In this document: positions 36,546-48,953 of the stretch, in pieces
Layout: every line of letters starts with the position of its first letter
Position numbering within the stretch: position 1 is the first letter of the stretch
Assembly: GCA_013397075.1 (NCBI GenBank)
Contig: VWZS01002273.1
Coordinates: forward strand, 62,001-126,000
Source of the DNA: Rhabdornis inornatus
Taxonomy: Eukaryota; Chordata; Aves; Passeriformes; Rhabdornithidae
Direction of reading: 5' to 3'
DNA length: 64,000 nt
Made by a program: the position numbers and the translations under genes
Notes under the pieces: model-generated
The model's database searches: none
What the model saw: the letters and a program-made list of their open reading frames with translations, nothing else
What the model was told of the DNA's origin: nothing

Positions 36546-38009
36546 TGCAGAAGCACTTGAGATTGAAGGAGTCTTCTTAAATCTGAGAATGTGATAAGTA
36601 GTTTTCAGAATCTAGATCCAAATGAGAGAAATCTTATATGTTAATAGAAAAAGAGCAGAACAAAAGGCCAATGTCTCGAAATTATTCTATCCCTAGAACT
36701 TACTGTGGTAGTGCACTTCCCCCACACACCCTGCCCTCATCCTCATGTCTTATTTTCAAAAGGTCCTGCTAAGCCTTGACCAAACCATCTGAGCAGTGAA
36801 ACTTCCCTTGACCATACCAGTCAAGCTTTGAGGCACATCAAGATCACTCCTGGTGTGACTGCTACCCAATCAATGTGGGAAACAAGGGATAAACAATTCA
36901 AGTTATAGCCTTGGTAAAACATTACCTGAATTTGCAGCCTAAGTAGAGTGGTACAATTGTGAATTGTAGCCCTAGTGGAATGTTTGTTAGCGCACTTTGG
37001 AAAGAAAGCTCTGTAGTTACTGTCTTGGGTTATGGACAGAATGGATACTTACTGAGGATCAAGTCAATCATTTTGCAACCCTATGAGCAGCAGCCCTAAG
37101 TGAAGCCCTTTGAACATTCCTGAACTGCAGCAGGCTGGACCAGCACCTCCCTACAAATGGAATTCTTCTCAGACCTCACAGACACTCAGATCTCTGGTAC
37201 TTGAGGAATCATTGCTAATGAGTAGGCTGATATTCCAACACACACACCCACACCACACTCCTCAGGGTGAGATCCTTGCCTGTTTGGAAACAGTGATGTG
37301 ATGTGATGTGATATGATGTGATATGACATGATGTGACTATTTCACTTAACCTGGGGGGAATTTTTGATAGGGACCTCTACACACATAGGAAAAGTGTACA
37401 CATAATTTTAGCTCTGTGTCTGTGAACTGATTATGTATGCTATGAATATTACTATCTCAAATCTATAGGTAAGTCATTGTTATAATTGTTGTAAACCCTG
37501 TCAAATTGCTTTGTAAGTGTTAAAATACTCAATGATTAAGTGCTGCTAAACTCTTGCACCCTTATCTTTGCATTGATATGCTTTGCACCCTCAGCTCCTT
37601 TCTCATTCCTAGCTACTCTGTAAAACATGCCCAATTTCTTCTAGCTTGATATTCCTTTGTATGCTTTAACTTTTGTAGTAAGTAATAGAGCAAACCTTGC
37701 CATCAAATTCTGTTACATCACATTTTCACAACTTTATACCAAAACCTGTTTTTGCCAAATCTCTGATGGGGTTTCTTTAAGCAGCCAAACCGCTCATGCA
37801 CTACGCTCTCAGAAAGCAAATGCACAAATATCAATGCTCAAAAGCATGAATGAAGTTTTCTATTGAAAAACTAAAATTTTCAGTAGCAATGGCAGTGAGA
37901 GATCAGGAGCACAAAGTTTAAAGTGCCATTTGATATTGAACCTGGTGGATGAACTGAAAGAATCAAGGAACACCAAATATAACCACATGAACAGGGTCCA
38001 CTCACATTT
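36546..38009. other. Unassigned DNA with a GATGT microsatellite
   Basis: Nothing recognised except the GATGT-type tract described separately. Confidence 0.5.
37293..37337. repeat. (GTGAT)n microsatellite, 45 bp
   Basis: Nine units of GTGAT/ATGAT type, with later units carrying A and C substitutions. Confidence 0.92.
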
Positions 38010-38720
38010 GAGATGGAATATCAAGTCTCACTGAGATGTTCATTTATACAGCTTTATCTTTCGTGTGAGGAGCCAATTCAGTTTTGTTATGCCTCAACAA
38101 TGGTTGTCAGAGACACGTGCGGGAAGGGTTGCCATGTGCCAGATCCAGGAGACAACCAGGAGAAGATAGAGGAAAGCTTTGTCTCTGGGGTCACTTTTCC
38201 TGGCCACCAGTTCACATATCACATAGGAAAGGCAGTCAGCAGGGGAGCCCCACAGACACTGTACCCCAGAGACACTCTGCAGTCAGATGGCAAAAGATCT
38301 CTGACAATGGACTGCACTGGGATATTGGACTGGCCCAATGGTCTCCTGTCAGCAGGCACACTTCGGGAGGAGCAAGAGGCACAAAATATAACTGCACCAG
38401 AAGCTCTGGGAGCTCCTCTGTCACTTCCCTTTTGACTCTTTTGGGGCTTTTTGAACTTACTTTTGGAATCCTGCCTTCTGGCTCTCCTGCCCTGCCCGGC
38501 TCCTGCTTGCCCTCATGTCTGTCCTGCCTCCCTGTGTCCCTGACCAGCGCCCTGCCTGCTCCGTCTCTACATCCCTGCCTGAGCCCCGTGTGTCCCGCCC
38601 TGCCCGCCCCAGGCCTGCCCACCACTGTGATCCTCACCAGAACCCTGTCCAGGCTCCTGGCCCTCCTGCCTGATCCCCCTCACCTCATGTCTAGGCTCCT
38701 GGACATGCATTTTAAAGGGC
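38010..38720. other. GC-rich block with long open frames, unidentified
   Basis: This block is much richer in G and C than its surroundings, especially at 38440-38690, where CCTGCC/CCTGCT-like strings recur irregularly. Overlapping frames of 140 (38013-38435, +), 221 (38084-38749, +) and 133 codons (38236-38637, -) are open, but a GC-rich, stop-poor sequence produces these by chance. The Pro/Leu/Ser-rich second half of the 221-codon frame is low complexity. I see no signal peptide, domain or start context I trust. It could be a fragment of an unrecognised LTR or retrovirus, a CR1 5' region, or a degenerate minisatellite. Confidence 0.4.
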
Positions 38721-40054
38721 AACTGTTCTTCTTTGCCAACAAACGTTAAGAATTATTTTTTAAAATATTCCTTTTTTTTTTTTTCAGAGCTGAGACAAAG
38801 GAAGCAACGGTATCTATATTGTTAAAATATTTAAATTGAAATTAATAGCATTTGATAATACTTGACAGTAAAAATTAATACCTAAAAAATCTACAAGACA
38901 AATATTCATGATCCTTCACATTTACTTTAAAATATCCTTTTCTAGTGATGATAAATGTAAAATTATGTAATTCAACGGATGCGAAAGTTGATTTTTTTAA
39001 AAGTCAGCACTGTGAGAGCAAAATTTTAGTTGCTACATAATCTAAAAAATGTGGAGGCTATCCAGAGTTTTCAACATATCTTCTAGCGTTATCACTCTAG
39101 CCTCTCCCTTGCGTTTGGAAAATCTGGTCGTGACAGTGAACTCCAACCTGCATTTTACAAGTAAAGTATGGTTCTCCCACTAAAGCCTGAACGTCCCTGC
39201 CTGTCCTCTCCTGGCACTGCTCAGAATATCAACATCAACATAAGATATTTGGCTGTTACACAAGGCATTTTGTATTGCAATTTGGCCTCAAATACATCCC
39301 TAATTGGTAGAGGCTTCAGGATAGCATGCTGCCCACAGGACACTAAGAAAGGGAAGGTGTCTCTACAGACTGAATATTCTCTTCTGTAATATTATTGTTT
39401 CTACAAGATACAATTCTCTCCCTTACTTAGCAGGAAACCACTTCTATTAAGATTGTGGCATACCTATATCATGTCACATCTGTAGTCTCTGTAGCAACAA
39501 TCACTGTTGAAAGTCTCAGAGATGTGGAACAGAAATATATTCAATTGCCTTCTGAACCACCATTTAAAACATCAGGAAAATAATTTCATTTTTTGCATTA
39601 CAAATTAAAATTCTTTTTAGTATTTTTGCTCCAGTTAGAAAAGCTTTTGTCAACCAATCAATTTATTTTTATTATAATTCTACTGTATGACTCCTAATCC
39701 AAAAGTACAATTTACACCAGGATATCCCAAAAGTACCTGGTAACTGTCTATGCATTCACAAAGGCAGGCCGATACATTAGTAGAAAAAAAATGACTACAC
39801 AGCTAACAGTGTTGCTATAGAACAGATTATGATAATACCTTTGCATGCTGGAGAGTTGCTAACAAATTTCTTGTTTCTAGATTGGCTGAGACTGAACCTG
39901 AAAGTTATTATTCCAAACATTTAATCTGATTAGCTGTTTGTGCAATTTAAATGTTTTCCTTTCAAAGATTGTTGTCTTTACAGATAAGTATCAGTTATGG
40001 TGCTTGGGGTTTATCTGGGTTCTTTGAGTTCTTGGGGGTTTTTTTGTGGTATTT
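38721..40054. other. Unassigned AT-rich DNA
   Basis: No gene or repeat recognised; poly-T at about 38771-38783. Confidence 0.5.
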
Positions 40055-40190
40055 TTTTTGTTTGTTTTGTTGTTGTTGTTGTCGTTGTTGTTGTTGTTGG
40101 GGTTTTTTTGTTGTTTGTTTTGTTTTGTTTTGTTTTGGTTGTTGTTGTTGTTATAGGTTTTTTTTGTTGTTTTTTTTTTTAATTGGTTTA
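40055..40190. repeat. G/T simple-sequence tract (TTG and GTTTT repeats)
   Basis: TTG triplets at about 40065-40100, GTTTT pentamers at about 40115-40137, TTG again at about 40138-40152, ending in T-runs. The Val-, Phe- or Cys-rich frames over it are artefacts. Confidence 0.93.
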
Positions 40191-42089
40191 AGATATGAGA
40201 ACAAGATTTGCTCTTATTTAGTCTCAGTTCATCAAAAGAAGTTATTTATTTTGCTATACCTCAGAGACAGAGTCTCCTGGATATGAAAACATTTTGCTTA
40301 ATTCAGAATGCTAATACTTTAATACATGTATGTAAACACTAAGGTCTCTGAAAATGCTGTCATGTCTGAAAATACTTTGTGGTTTCTGTCTATTTACATT
40401 CATTCATGACCATGTGGTTCTGAAGGTGATGTTAAGAAAATGTTAGCTTCTTGTCAGAATTCTTAAGTTCTTGTCTGATTAGTTGAAGCATTAAAAAGAT
40501 TACAAATTTGAAGCATTACTGGACGTTACAAAGAAAATCTTGAGGATATCACCCACTGTAGTTTCCATGTGAAGAGCTTGATGAGATCACAATCTTTTTT
40601 GGTCTCCAATACTGTATATGCATTAAGTGGTACCATACTGAAACAACAGATACTGGTCTAAATTTGAATTGAAGCACAAAATTCTAAAATAGCCATGTAA
40701 CTTTCAAGATCCATGAGGATTTATCAGTACTTACACTAGAATGGTCAGTTCTGCATGCAGGTGGGCATCATGTAGGTCTGATCTGAAGGTTATATTAGTT
40801 TCATTTCTAAAGATTTGACCATGTTCTGGAAACCCCATGTCTTTCATATTTCAGATCTTTCTGATTTCATGCTGCCTGTGAATGCCACCAGGCTAGGTAA
40901 ACCTGGAAGCTTGAAAGACTTAATTATTTAACCAATTATTTAACATTAAAGAATACCGCTTCATGCAGCTGTGCTGGAAGGCAAAATCCCTTTTTTAGCT
41001 TCAGGACTGATCAAAAAGCCAAAAAGACAGCAGTAGTGACAGTCCCATCACACCTTTTGTGGGACAAAATCCTCCAGTTCTAATGTGATTTTTCATGTTG
41101 CCCTAGATAGGCTTTCCACCTCAGTTTGTCCCTGAGGTGAGGTTATAGACAGTCAAATCAGCCAGAAATTTCTGCAAGCATTTGAAAATCCAAATTTGGC
41201 CACCAGAATCTGATCTTCCCTCAACAAGGATGATTTCCAACTTGATCAGCCATACCTGAGCTGTGGACTGGCTTATAATGATTTAAACACCATAGAACAG
41301 GATCACAAAATATAATCCATGGCAGAGAGGTTCTCAGTCTGAGCCTGGTTGTTGTTCTAAATAAATCTTGCCTACAAGATTACAGAATACACCTAATATT
41401 TTTGAGCATAATGAATTCTGAAATATGCGCTTAATCTTGGTGTCTGTCCTTCAGCATATTGCCATAGCTCTTTCATTACCTTCTTCAGATTAAATTGCTT
41501 CAGATTAAATTTTTACTTTATTAAAGTTTAAAAAGTAAATAAACATAGTCAATCGATGAAAACTGATGAGCTGACTAATATATATACATATGATATATTT
41601 ATTTCTATGCATTGTTTCATCTTTTCTTGTATATACGCACAAATGTATAAATGTTTTTGGGGGCCATGTATATACAGAACAGACAACCTTATACATCTAA
41701 ATTATTTCAAGCTTGAAATTGAAAGCAACTAAATGTATAAGTACATTCAAATGTGGAAATTAAACAGCCTGAATTTGACATTATCAACTAAACTTACAGA
41801 ATGCTTTAAAAAAGTTGGAAGAGGTCCTTTTCCACTTAAAATTTATAGAATTAATATTGTTACTGTAAGCAACCCAATCAAATTAATTTTACTGGAAAAT
41901 CTGTAAGGTTTGGATAGACTTAAATACTGGTGCTACAGATTACTAGAACATGGAGTTTATGCCAAGGAACAAACCAATAGTGTTTTAAGAACTTGGAACT
42001 TCTCTCAGCATGTATTTATGGCAGAAAGGCATTAACAGAAATTTTCAGTGTAGTTCTGGAAAGAACAGAACAGAGCATATTAGAACAGA
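40191..42089. other. Unassigned AT-rich DNA
   Basis: No gene, RNA or repeat family recognised. Confidence 0.5.
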
Positions 42090-42475
42090 ATACATAAAAA
42101 CAGAATGTTTCAGTTGGAAAGGATGTGCCAATCCTCATCCAGTCTAACTGCCTGACCACTTCAGGGCTGAACAAAGGTAATGCATGTTATTAAGAACATT
42201 GTCCAAATGCCTACCAAACATTGACCGATTTGGGGTCTCAAGTACCTCTCTAGGAGTCCTGTTCCAGCATTTGATTACACAGTTGTTAAAATAAACAGGC
42301 TTCCTAATGTCAAGAACCTTCCAACCTTCCTGAATGCAGCCTCGACTCATTCCTATGTATCCTATCACTGGATCTCAGGGAAAGGAGCTTGGTAGCTCCC
42401 TCTCCATGTCCTCCTCAGAAACCTGTAGAGTAATGAGGTCATCCCTCAGCCTCCTGTTCTCTAAACTAGACAAAA
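42090..42475 (-). mobile_element. CR1 LINE 3' fragment
   Basis: The low-coordinate end reads as antisense 3' UTR (AGTTGGAAAGGATG, then CTCATCCAGTCTAACTGCC). Minus-strand translation then gives KCWNRTPREVLE (about 42225-42262), matching the conserved HWNRLPREVVE of the CR1 ORF2 end, and NRRLRDDLI (about 42430-42460). The tail octamers are gone. 5'-truncated near 42475. Confidence 0.88.
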
Positions 42476-44748
42476 TAAAAATCTGGACTAGAAATAAAAA
42501 GTAAACTCTTCCTGGGCTTGAATCACGCTGGAAAGAAAACTTCAGTATTTCTGGAGAAGAGATTTTCATCATCTTTGCTCACTTTTGCAGCATTCAGGGA
42601 ATGTGACCCCTTAGGAAGTTTTGGGATGAAGAGGAGGATAAATGCAGCAAGAATGTACTTGTGTCACATCAATGACTTCTCATCTGAATTTAGCTGTTTG
42701 AGTCAAAAGGTCAGGGCTATTAAGGTCTGGCTTGCATTTCTGGGAAAGACAATAACTTTTAGTAACCTATCAGTCACTAGCCTAACCTTTGATCTTAAAA
42801 TCAAACTGAAGTGTGGCCTGCAGCTATAGCAGAGACAAAAAAATCTATGAATTAAATAATATGTTTTTTTAATTAAATAGGACTATCTTTGACTGCTTTT
42901 TTGCTCTTAAACTCTGTGGGAAAACTGACGCATAAGCTTTTAGCAGAGAAACCATGTGCACACTTCATCTTGTACCTACTGTTATTGCGAATCAAGCCAG
43001 TGCCACAGTTTGTATTCAACACGAAGCACATTTGCGTCATTTACCACACAGGCCTTAGATCCACTGTGATAGAGGAAGTTGTGTTTTTCTATAAGATGCT
43101 CCTAAACCATGTAGCTTTTTTAAAAACCTCTTTCCACAACAGATATTTAATTATCCATTATATGACTGGAGCCACTAGGTAATGATTGTCAGACTTTGAA
43201 AATTTTTGTGCCGATATGAGAAATCTAAATGCTGTATTTCAGTGTTAACAAAAGAAACAGTGTTAATAAAGATACTCTGACTAATTCTTATCATCAGCAT
43301 ATCAAAACAGGTCCTTAAAAGTATTTTAAGAAAAACTTAAAGAGAGTAATCCAGGACTCAGGAATCCTTTTACAGGCAGGTTTTGTGTCTTTCAGTGAAT
43401 TCTTGTGCATTTCTTGTAACTTTGGCTTAGCAGGACTCACATGGGAAGTAGCATAAGATCCCTGAATTATGTTTCTGGTAGATAATACTGCTTTTTCTGT
43501 TCCGTGTGAAGGAAGTGATTTAGTATTATATAGTAGTTCACACTACAGTGTCTACCCTGAATTCAAAGTGTTTTGGAACAAAAATACAGTCTCAAGGCTG
43601 CAATGAAATAGCAGCAGAATCAGAGAAATGAGAGGCTGTTAATTAAGTAAGCAACTTAGATGTGTTTTGGATTCTTGATTTCTCTACTTTGTCCCATAGC
43701 CTGAAAAAATTCAAGATTTTTCACCAATTTCATTAGACTGAGTTCAAAATGAACTGTCCTTGAGCACTGCATCAGCTAAATAATACCCAAAAATGAATTT
43801 GTTATATATGTATACTGCAATCCCATAGCACAGAGAAATATGCCATCTTGTTCTGATTTGAAACAAGATCTAATCCAGAAGAAGCTACACAGTAGTGTTG
43901 GGATGTGAAGTCCTAATGAAAAAGTAGACGGATTTTGCATGAAGTTATGTAAAGTGACACTCTTCTTCCTTCAGTGCTCCTCTGTACTGTTAGCAGAATA
44001 CAGCTGCAGAGATCCATGGGAAAATTTTAGCCCTAAGCAAATGTACCAAACTATTGCTATAATAAAACAGATATTGAAGAGAGCTAAAATATCTTGCAAA
44101 TGTCTTTGTGAATCTGCTGCAAGTTAAAAGTGAAATCTCTGGAATGTCATATTGTAGAAAGACAACCTCATTGCATTTAGGTCATTCAGGAACCTGATTC
44201 AAAGTACTAAAACTATTATAATTTGTTAATATAATTCCCAGTTTTCCATTCTGCATTTGTTTGTTTGTTTGGTTGTTGTTGTCCAGAATTCAGAGAGAAA
44301 TATTCACATCCTTTAAAAACAATAATCATTGGTATTTCTGAGAATGACATCAGTGATCATAGATGCACAGTGACTAAACAGACTTTCAAAGACTTAAAAC
44401 AAAGATATCGTGAAGGAAACATGAGACAACAACTCCTGTACTGATTTGGTTTCCAAAGGCTGTTTCTAACAGTAGCAGGCATACCTACATTTAGCTGTAA
44501 GGGTACAATCAATGTGGAAATGACAGGTGAAAACTGAAACTAAGTGAGATGGAGAGGTGATAAAGGCTGTCTTCAAAAGAACATTGCATTTCTTTCTTTC
44601 TCTTAGCATAACAGTCAATCCCCACTTTTCTTTTTGTTGTTTTCTCACCATAATTTTCCATAGGATTTTATATTCCTTGAATTATATACAATGATTTCTC
44701 AGACAGCACCTTTTTCTGTTATTTAACCTTGCTGTGGCAGACTGTTAC
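42476..44748. other. Unassigned AT-rich DNA
   Basis: Nothing recognised. Frames at 42518-42829 and 42889-43182 (about 100 codons each) have no motif. Confidence 0.5.
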
Positions 44749-44829
44749 AGTTCTGTAGCTGAGCTGGTGAAGAGTGACAGCAGCCTATACCAGCAGGAAG
44801 CCCATGTAGGTTCGATGCCTTCTGGAGCT
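44749..44829 (+). ncRNA. tRNA-like sequence (tRNA pseudogene or tRNA-derived SINE head)
   Basis: TAGCTGAGCTGG at 44756-44767 fits the Pol III A box (TRGCNNARYNGG) and GGTTCGATGCC at 44809-44819 fits the B box with one mismatch. The flanks fold as an acceptor stem: AGTTCTG (44749-44755) pairs with TGGAGCT (44823-44829) in 7 of 7 positions, three of them G-T. GTAGG/CCTTC around TTCGATG makes a T arm with 4 of 5 pairs. The D loop is too long and no proper anticodon arm forms, and the A-to-B distance (53 nt between box starts) is longer than usual. It is therefore not a functional tRNA. A tRNA-derived SINE or a decayed tRNA pseudogene are the main readings. Confidence 0.5.
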
Positions 44830-46504
44830 CTGAGGTGTGTAGGACAAGTCACAGCCATGCTGCTGCAACACAGTTTTAAAATTTTCCGTGTTAAGCAAGC
44901 AGGACAATGACACTTTACTTCTCACAGACTCCTAATGGAGTTGTTGGTTGCATTACAGGCCCTGTATTTCTCCTGAGTGCTGTGGTCAATAAAGAAACTC
45001 TAAACAGAAGACAACTTATGCACTTTGTTGGTTGAATTTCTTGTCAGTGTCTAATTATAAGGTGTCACAGTAGCTTCACATGTGATGAAACATGACAAAT
45101 TGAGAAAAGATGAGGACATAACTTAAGCATACTTGAAAGTAGACACTGTCTTGAGGACTTTTCTTAATGGCAACTTTTGCCAGGGAAAAATAATCAATCA
45201 AGTCCAGTAGAAAGTTTCAGTAGAGTTTGGAAGTTCCCAAAATCTTGTATTACTCATTTTTTCAAACGTTACTAGTATGTCTTCAAGATTATAAAATTTT
45301 TTATCATATTTGACTACCACATTGTACTGCTGAAACTGTCTTGTTTGTTCAATATCCTGTTTTGTATGCTCCATGCCGTATCCAGTATCTTTGTTTTGTG
45401 GCTTAATATTTTCCTCTTTAACAGTAGCAAGTGCCTATAGTGGCTCACTAAAACGTGTGTATCATGAATAAATGAATAAACAAGCTGGAGTCTGCACCCT
45501 TGATTTTGAAAATCTTATTCATCCTGAGAAATAAACAAGGAATTTATTAATGGCATTCAGCAAGTGGAACTCAGTGACTAGATAACATTTAGATAACATT
45601 CCCATTAGAAATAGATTTAGGTCCACCAGCATATTCATGTATACTATGCAGTATTTATATGTCTCTCCTCTGATACCTATAATCCTTTGGTGTATCTCAA
45701 ATACAGGTTTGACGGGGCAAGTTGTAGAGGGCAGTAAATGCCTACTTTTACTCACTATAAAGAAGGGTGCAAATTTATTGTGCCATATATACATTTTTCA
45801 TTCATCTTCTATTTAAAAATATGCCAATATGACATGTGCAGTTTGAGTTTGGTTTTCAAACAAGTGAAACAATTTTATCCTATATTTTTCCTCCCTTGAG
45901 TTGAACTTCATCTTATTAAACTGACACAATTTAGCACTATAATCTACTTCTGGGGATATTTCACATTTAGAATATATGAAATTTGACAGCATTACAAAGC
46001 TTCAGGATGGCAGAATGTAGAAGAGAAAAAAGTGGAAAAATGATTGGTACATATGCATGTTGTATTTGGATATACATAGTTTGTATATAGACATTTTTTT
46101 AGTAACTTTGTATAGTAAATTTGATCTAGTTCCAAAATAATAAACTAGGTCTGACTGCTAACAGAAGCCTGTTCAAGACTTGAGACAGGATTTTGCATTG
46201 CGAAAAAACACATCGGCACTTTTGAGATGGTAAATAACAACAGGAAAGGGCCAGGAGAAAAACTCAGAACTCAACAATATACTTTAAATAAATATATACA
46301 ATAGCCAGACAGAGTTTATGATGCAATTTTTGAATGAATACAGGTATAGGTCTCTGCAGCTTTACATCAAATCTTATCTCAAGGCACAAAGTGAAACAGA
46401 ACAAAAGGAAAAAGCATATAAATGCGCAGCAGTGATGCCATTAAGTAGCACTTTCCCTATCACTTATAAATACTATTTATGATAATGCTATACACATTTA
46501 ATAG

Positions 46505-46505
<1 letters not shown>
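44830..46505. other. Unassigned AT-rich DNA
   Basis: An AATAAAG lies at about 44989-44995, about 160 bp after the tRNA-like sequence; no coding sequence or LTR could be tied to it. Nothing else recognised. Confidence 0.45.

Positions 46506-46544
<39 letters not shown>
46506..46544. repeat. (TG)n microsatellite, 39 bp
   Basis: Uninterrupted TG repeat of 19.5 units. It runs on into a G/T-rich stretch to about 46690 in which Phe/Trp/Cys- or Lys/Asn-rich frames are meaningless. Confidence 0.96.
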
Positions 46545-46546
<2 letters not shown>

Positions 46547-46695
46547 TTTGTTGGTTTTTTTGTTTGGTTGGTTGTTTTTGTTTGTTTGGGTTTTTGTTTG
46601 CTTGTTTTATTGGTTGGGGGTTTTTTTTGATGGGTTGTTGTGTGTTTGTTGGTTTTTTATTTGTTTTTTTTCCTGGTTGGTTGTTCTTGGTGGGA
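46545..46695. repeat. G/T-rich low-complexity tract
   Basis: Irregular TTTG, GGTT and TTGG repeats following the TG microsatellite, probably decayed simple sequence. Confidence 0.85.
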
Positions 46696-47034
46696 AGGTG
46701 TTTGGGGATTTTCTCTGTTTTGATCATGTTATTTTTTCTGCAAGGAAACCAGTCAGTTACACCAAAACCTTCAAAGCCAGAATACAGTCTTGATGTAGTA
46801 AAGGGAATTGGAGAATTCATGTATTTCACCTATATGTAGAAAACAGAAAACAAGTTCCTCCCGGGTTTTAGGGACAGGATTATTCTTTGTATCCTAAGAT
46901 GCTTCCATACACACAATTATCCATGACAGAGAACTAAAAAATTTCCTGGCAATATCTGCTTTTCTAATTCAACAAAAGTTGTTTCTCTGGAACTATGTCC
47001 CAGAATTATACAGAAAGGTTAATGGTAATGTTAA
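46696..47034. other. Unassigned DNA
   Basis: Nothing recognised. TTAATGGTAATG is repeated twice at about 47018-47041, just before the CR1 below. Confidence 0.45.
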
Positions 47035-48400
47035 TGGTAATCCAAGGGGGTCTTGGGAAGTGTGTTCATCTTGTTAAACAGGGACTGCAACCTCTGCAAC
47101 GCAGTAACTTCTAGTTCAGACACCCTCACAGCAAACAAGAGTTTCCTAATGGTCAGAGAGAATCTCTGTTCCTGTGTGTTCCCATTATCTCTTTTCCTAT
47201 CCCTAAGCACCACTGCAAAGAGCCTGGCCTTTTTTCTTCACGCACCTCTTACCAGGTATTTACATACATTAACAATATACCACTGAGGCTTCTGTTCCCT
47301 AGACTAAATAGTAGAGCTCTTTCAGTCTTTGTCATAGGAGAGGTCTTACAGCCCCTTAATCATCCTTGCGCTTCTTCATTTAAATTTCATATGTCCAATA
47401 GGAAGAGCCCAGACCTGCTGGATGCAGCACTCCAGGCTCTGAATAAAGGGAATGTACCAGACCTCCCTCACACCAGTTGAAAATACTTCTTCTACTGTAA
47501 CTGAGGATATAATTTTTCTTTTTTGTGACAAGGGCACATGACTGGTTCATGTTCAACCTGAAAATCTCCAGAATCCCAGATACTTTTCCTTGAAGCTGCT
47601 TTCCACCTGGCCAGCGTGCATCGTATAGTGGTCCATAGGGCCGGTCCTCCCTGATTCCATTTGCTGGACTCCATGGGGTCTCATATGTCAGTCAATTTCT
47701 CCAGTCTGTGAATGTCTCCCTGAATGGCAGGGGTACAAATCCTGGGTCTATCAGCAGTCTACTCCTCCCAACTTAGTGTTGCCTGCAGACTTGCTCGGAG
47801 TGCACCCTACCATGTCATCCAGGTTGCTAGTAAATATATTTAACAGGACTGGATTCTATTTGTCCGCTAAGGTATACAGCTAGTCACTACCCTCCAATAA
47901 GACTCTTTGCCAGTGATCACCACCCTGGTCATTCATCAGTTTTCCCTCATTTATCCATCCTGTACATCAACAGTTTCTCTGTGATGATCCTATGGGAGGC
48001 AGTTTTGCAAGCCTCAGCAAAGTCCAAGCAGACAGTAGCAGACTGAGTTACTGCAGCAGACAGGAATTACTTCCACACAGGAATTTATCAAGTAGATCAA
48101 GCATAGCTTCTCCTTGGTTACTGCTTCTGAACTCCTACATGTTCTTAAACGTGGTTTTAAGAATCAGCTGCTCTCTCAGCTTCACCGAGTCCAAGGTGAG
48201 GTTGACTGGTCTTTTGTACCTCGAGTCCAGTCTTAACTTTCTTGAAAGGAACTCACATTTTACTCCTTCCAGACTTTCAACATTTCAACAGTCACCATGA
48301 TCAATCAAATACTCTCAAGAGAGACCTTGCAATGGTGAGTTCCAGTTCTCACAGGACCTGTGGGAGAATTCTGTAACAGCCTATACGTTTAGATATGTCC
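47035..48400 (-). mobile_element. CR1 LINE, RT middle to C-terminus
   Basis: Antisense CR1 over about 1.4 kb. Low coordinates hold the ORF2 C-terminus: minus-strand translation of 47031-47213 includes FAVRVSELE-like residues for the usual FTVRVTEHW. Next is the GATGCAGCACTCCAGG antisense segment (about 47420-47440), then GTTGCCTGCAGACTTGCTC-GAGTGCACCC (47775-47805), which is the usual antisense FADDT region with the DD pair lost. The upstream palm region lies at 47990-48180 (CTCAGCAAAGTCCAAG marks the DFSKAF region), and a GTTGACTGGTC region near 48200. Many indels break every frame. The 5' limit is uncertain and may reach 48560. Confidence 0.86.
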
Positions 48401-48782
48401 ACTTTGGTTGTCTTCCCTGACCTAATCCTCTTCCTGCCTCAATTTTTCCACCTTAGTATCTACAGTAGCTTACCTACCTGTCACTAGGTAGCTCTGTCTG
48501 GCTTGGTGGTTTTTTCTGTTTTTCATTTGGTTGAGGCTTTTCTGAATTGAGGAAGGTTGGCATAGAAAAATTTAAGCTTTTTGGACAGTTTAATGTCTGT
48601 ATAGAAACACAGAAACATTAATCTTTGTGTGAAGTGAATTTGGGAAACACAGAACAAAGGTACCTATCGTACAATCCATATTACTGAGCCCAGTTCCATG
48701 AACAACTGAGTAACATTCACTAGCCTCATACAAATGCACACAGTTTGTTGTTCTGGTTAGCGATTTGGATGATAGAAAATCA
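48401..48782. other. Unassigned DNA
   Basis: Possibly the faded 5' part of the preceding CR1; no motif is certain. Confidence 0.4.
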
Positions 48783-48953
48783 TATATGTCTATTATACAT
48801 ATCTATATTTCTATATAGATCTACTACATTTCTATCTACATTTCTATCGACATAATTCTATCTCTATCTACATCTTTACTTATATTTATATCTATATCTT
48901 CTATATCCATCTCTACATCTATATCAACTATATCTATCTCTGTCTATCTAGGT
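48783..48953. repeat. Degenerate (TCTA)n/(TATC)n tract
   Basis: About 170 bp of interrupted TCTA, TATC and CTATAT units, fairly old. Confidence 0.92.

Noticed and set aside
38084..38749. 221-codon open frame, the longest in the window
   Set aside because: It lies in a GC-rich, stop-poor block, its second half is low-complexity Pro/Leu/Ser, other frames are open too, and no domain, splice site or promoter supports it.
39951..40286. Cys/Phe/Val-rich frames that look membrane-like
   Set aside because: They are produced by TTG and GTTTT simple repeats.
46479..46839. Frames with Cys-Val or Thr-His runs and a hydrophobic region
   Set aside because: They translate the TG microsatellite and the adjacent G/T-rich tract.
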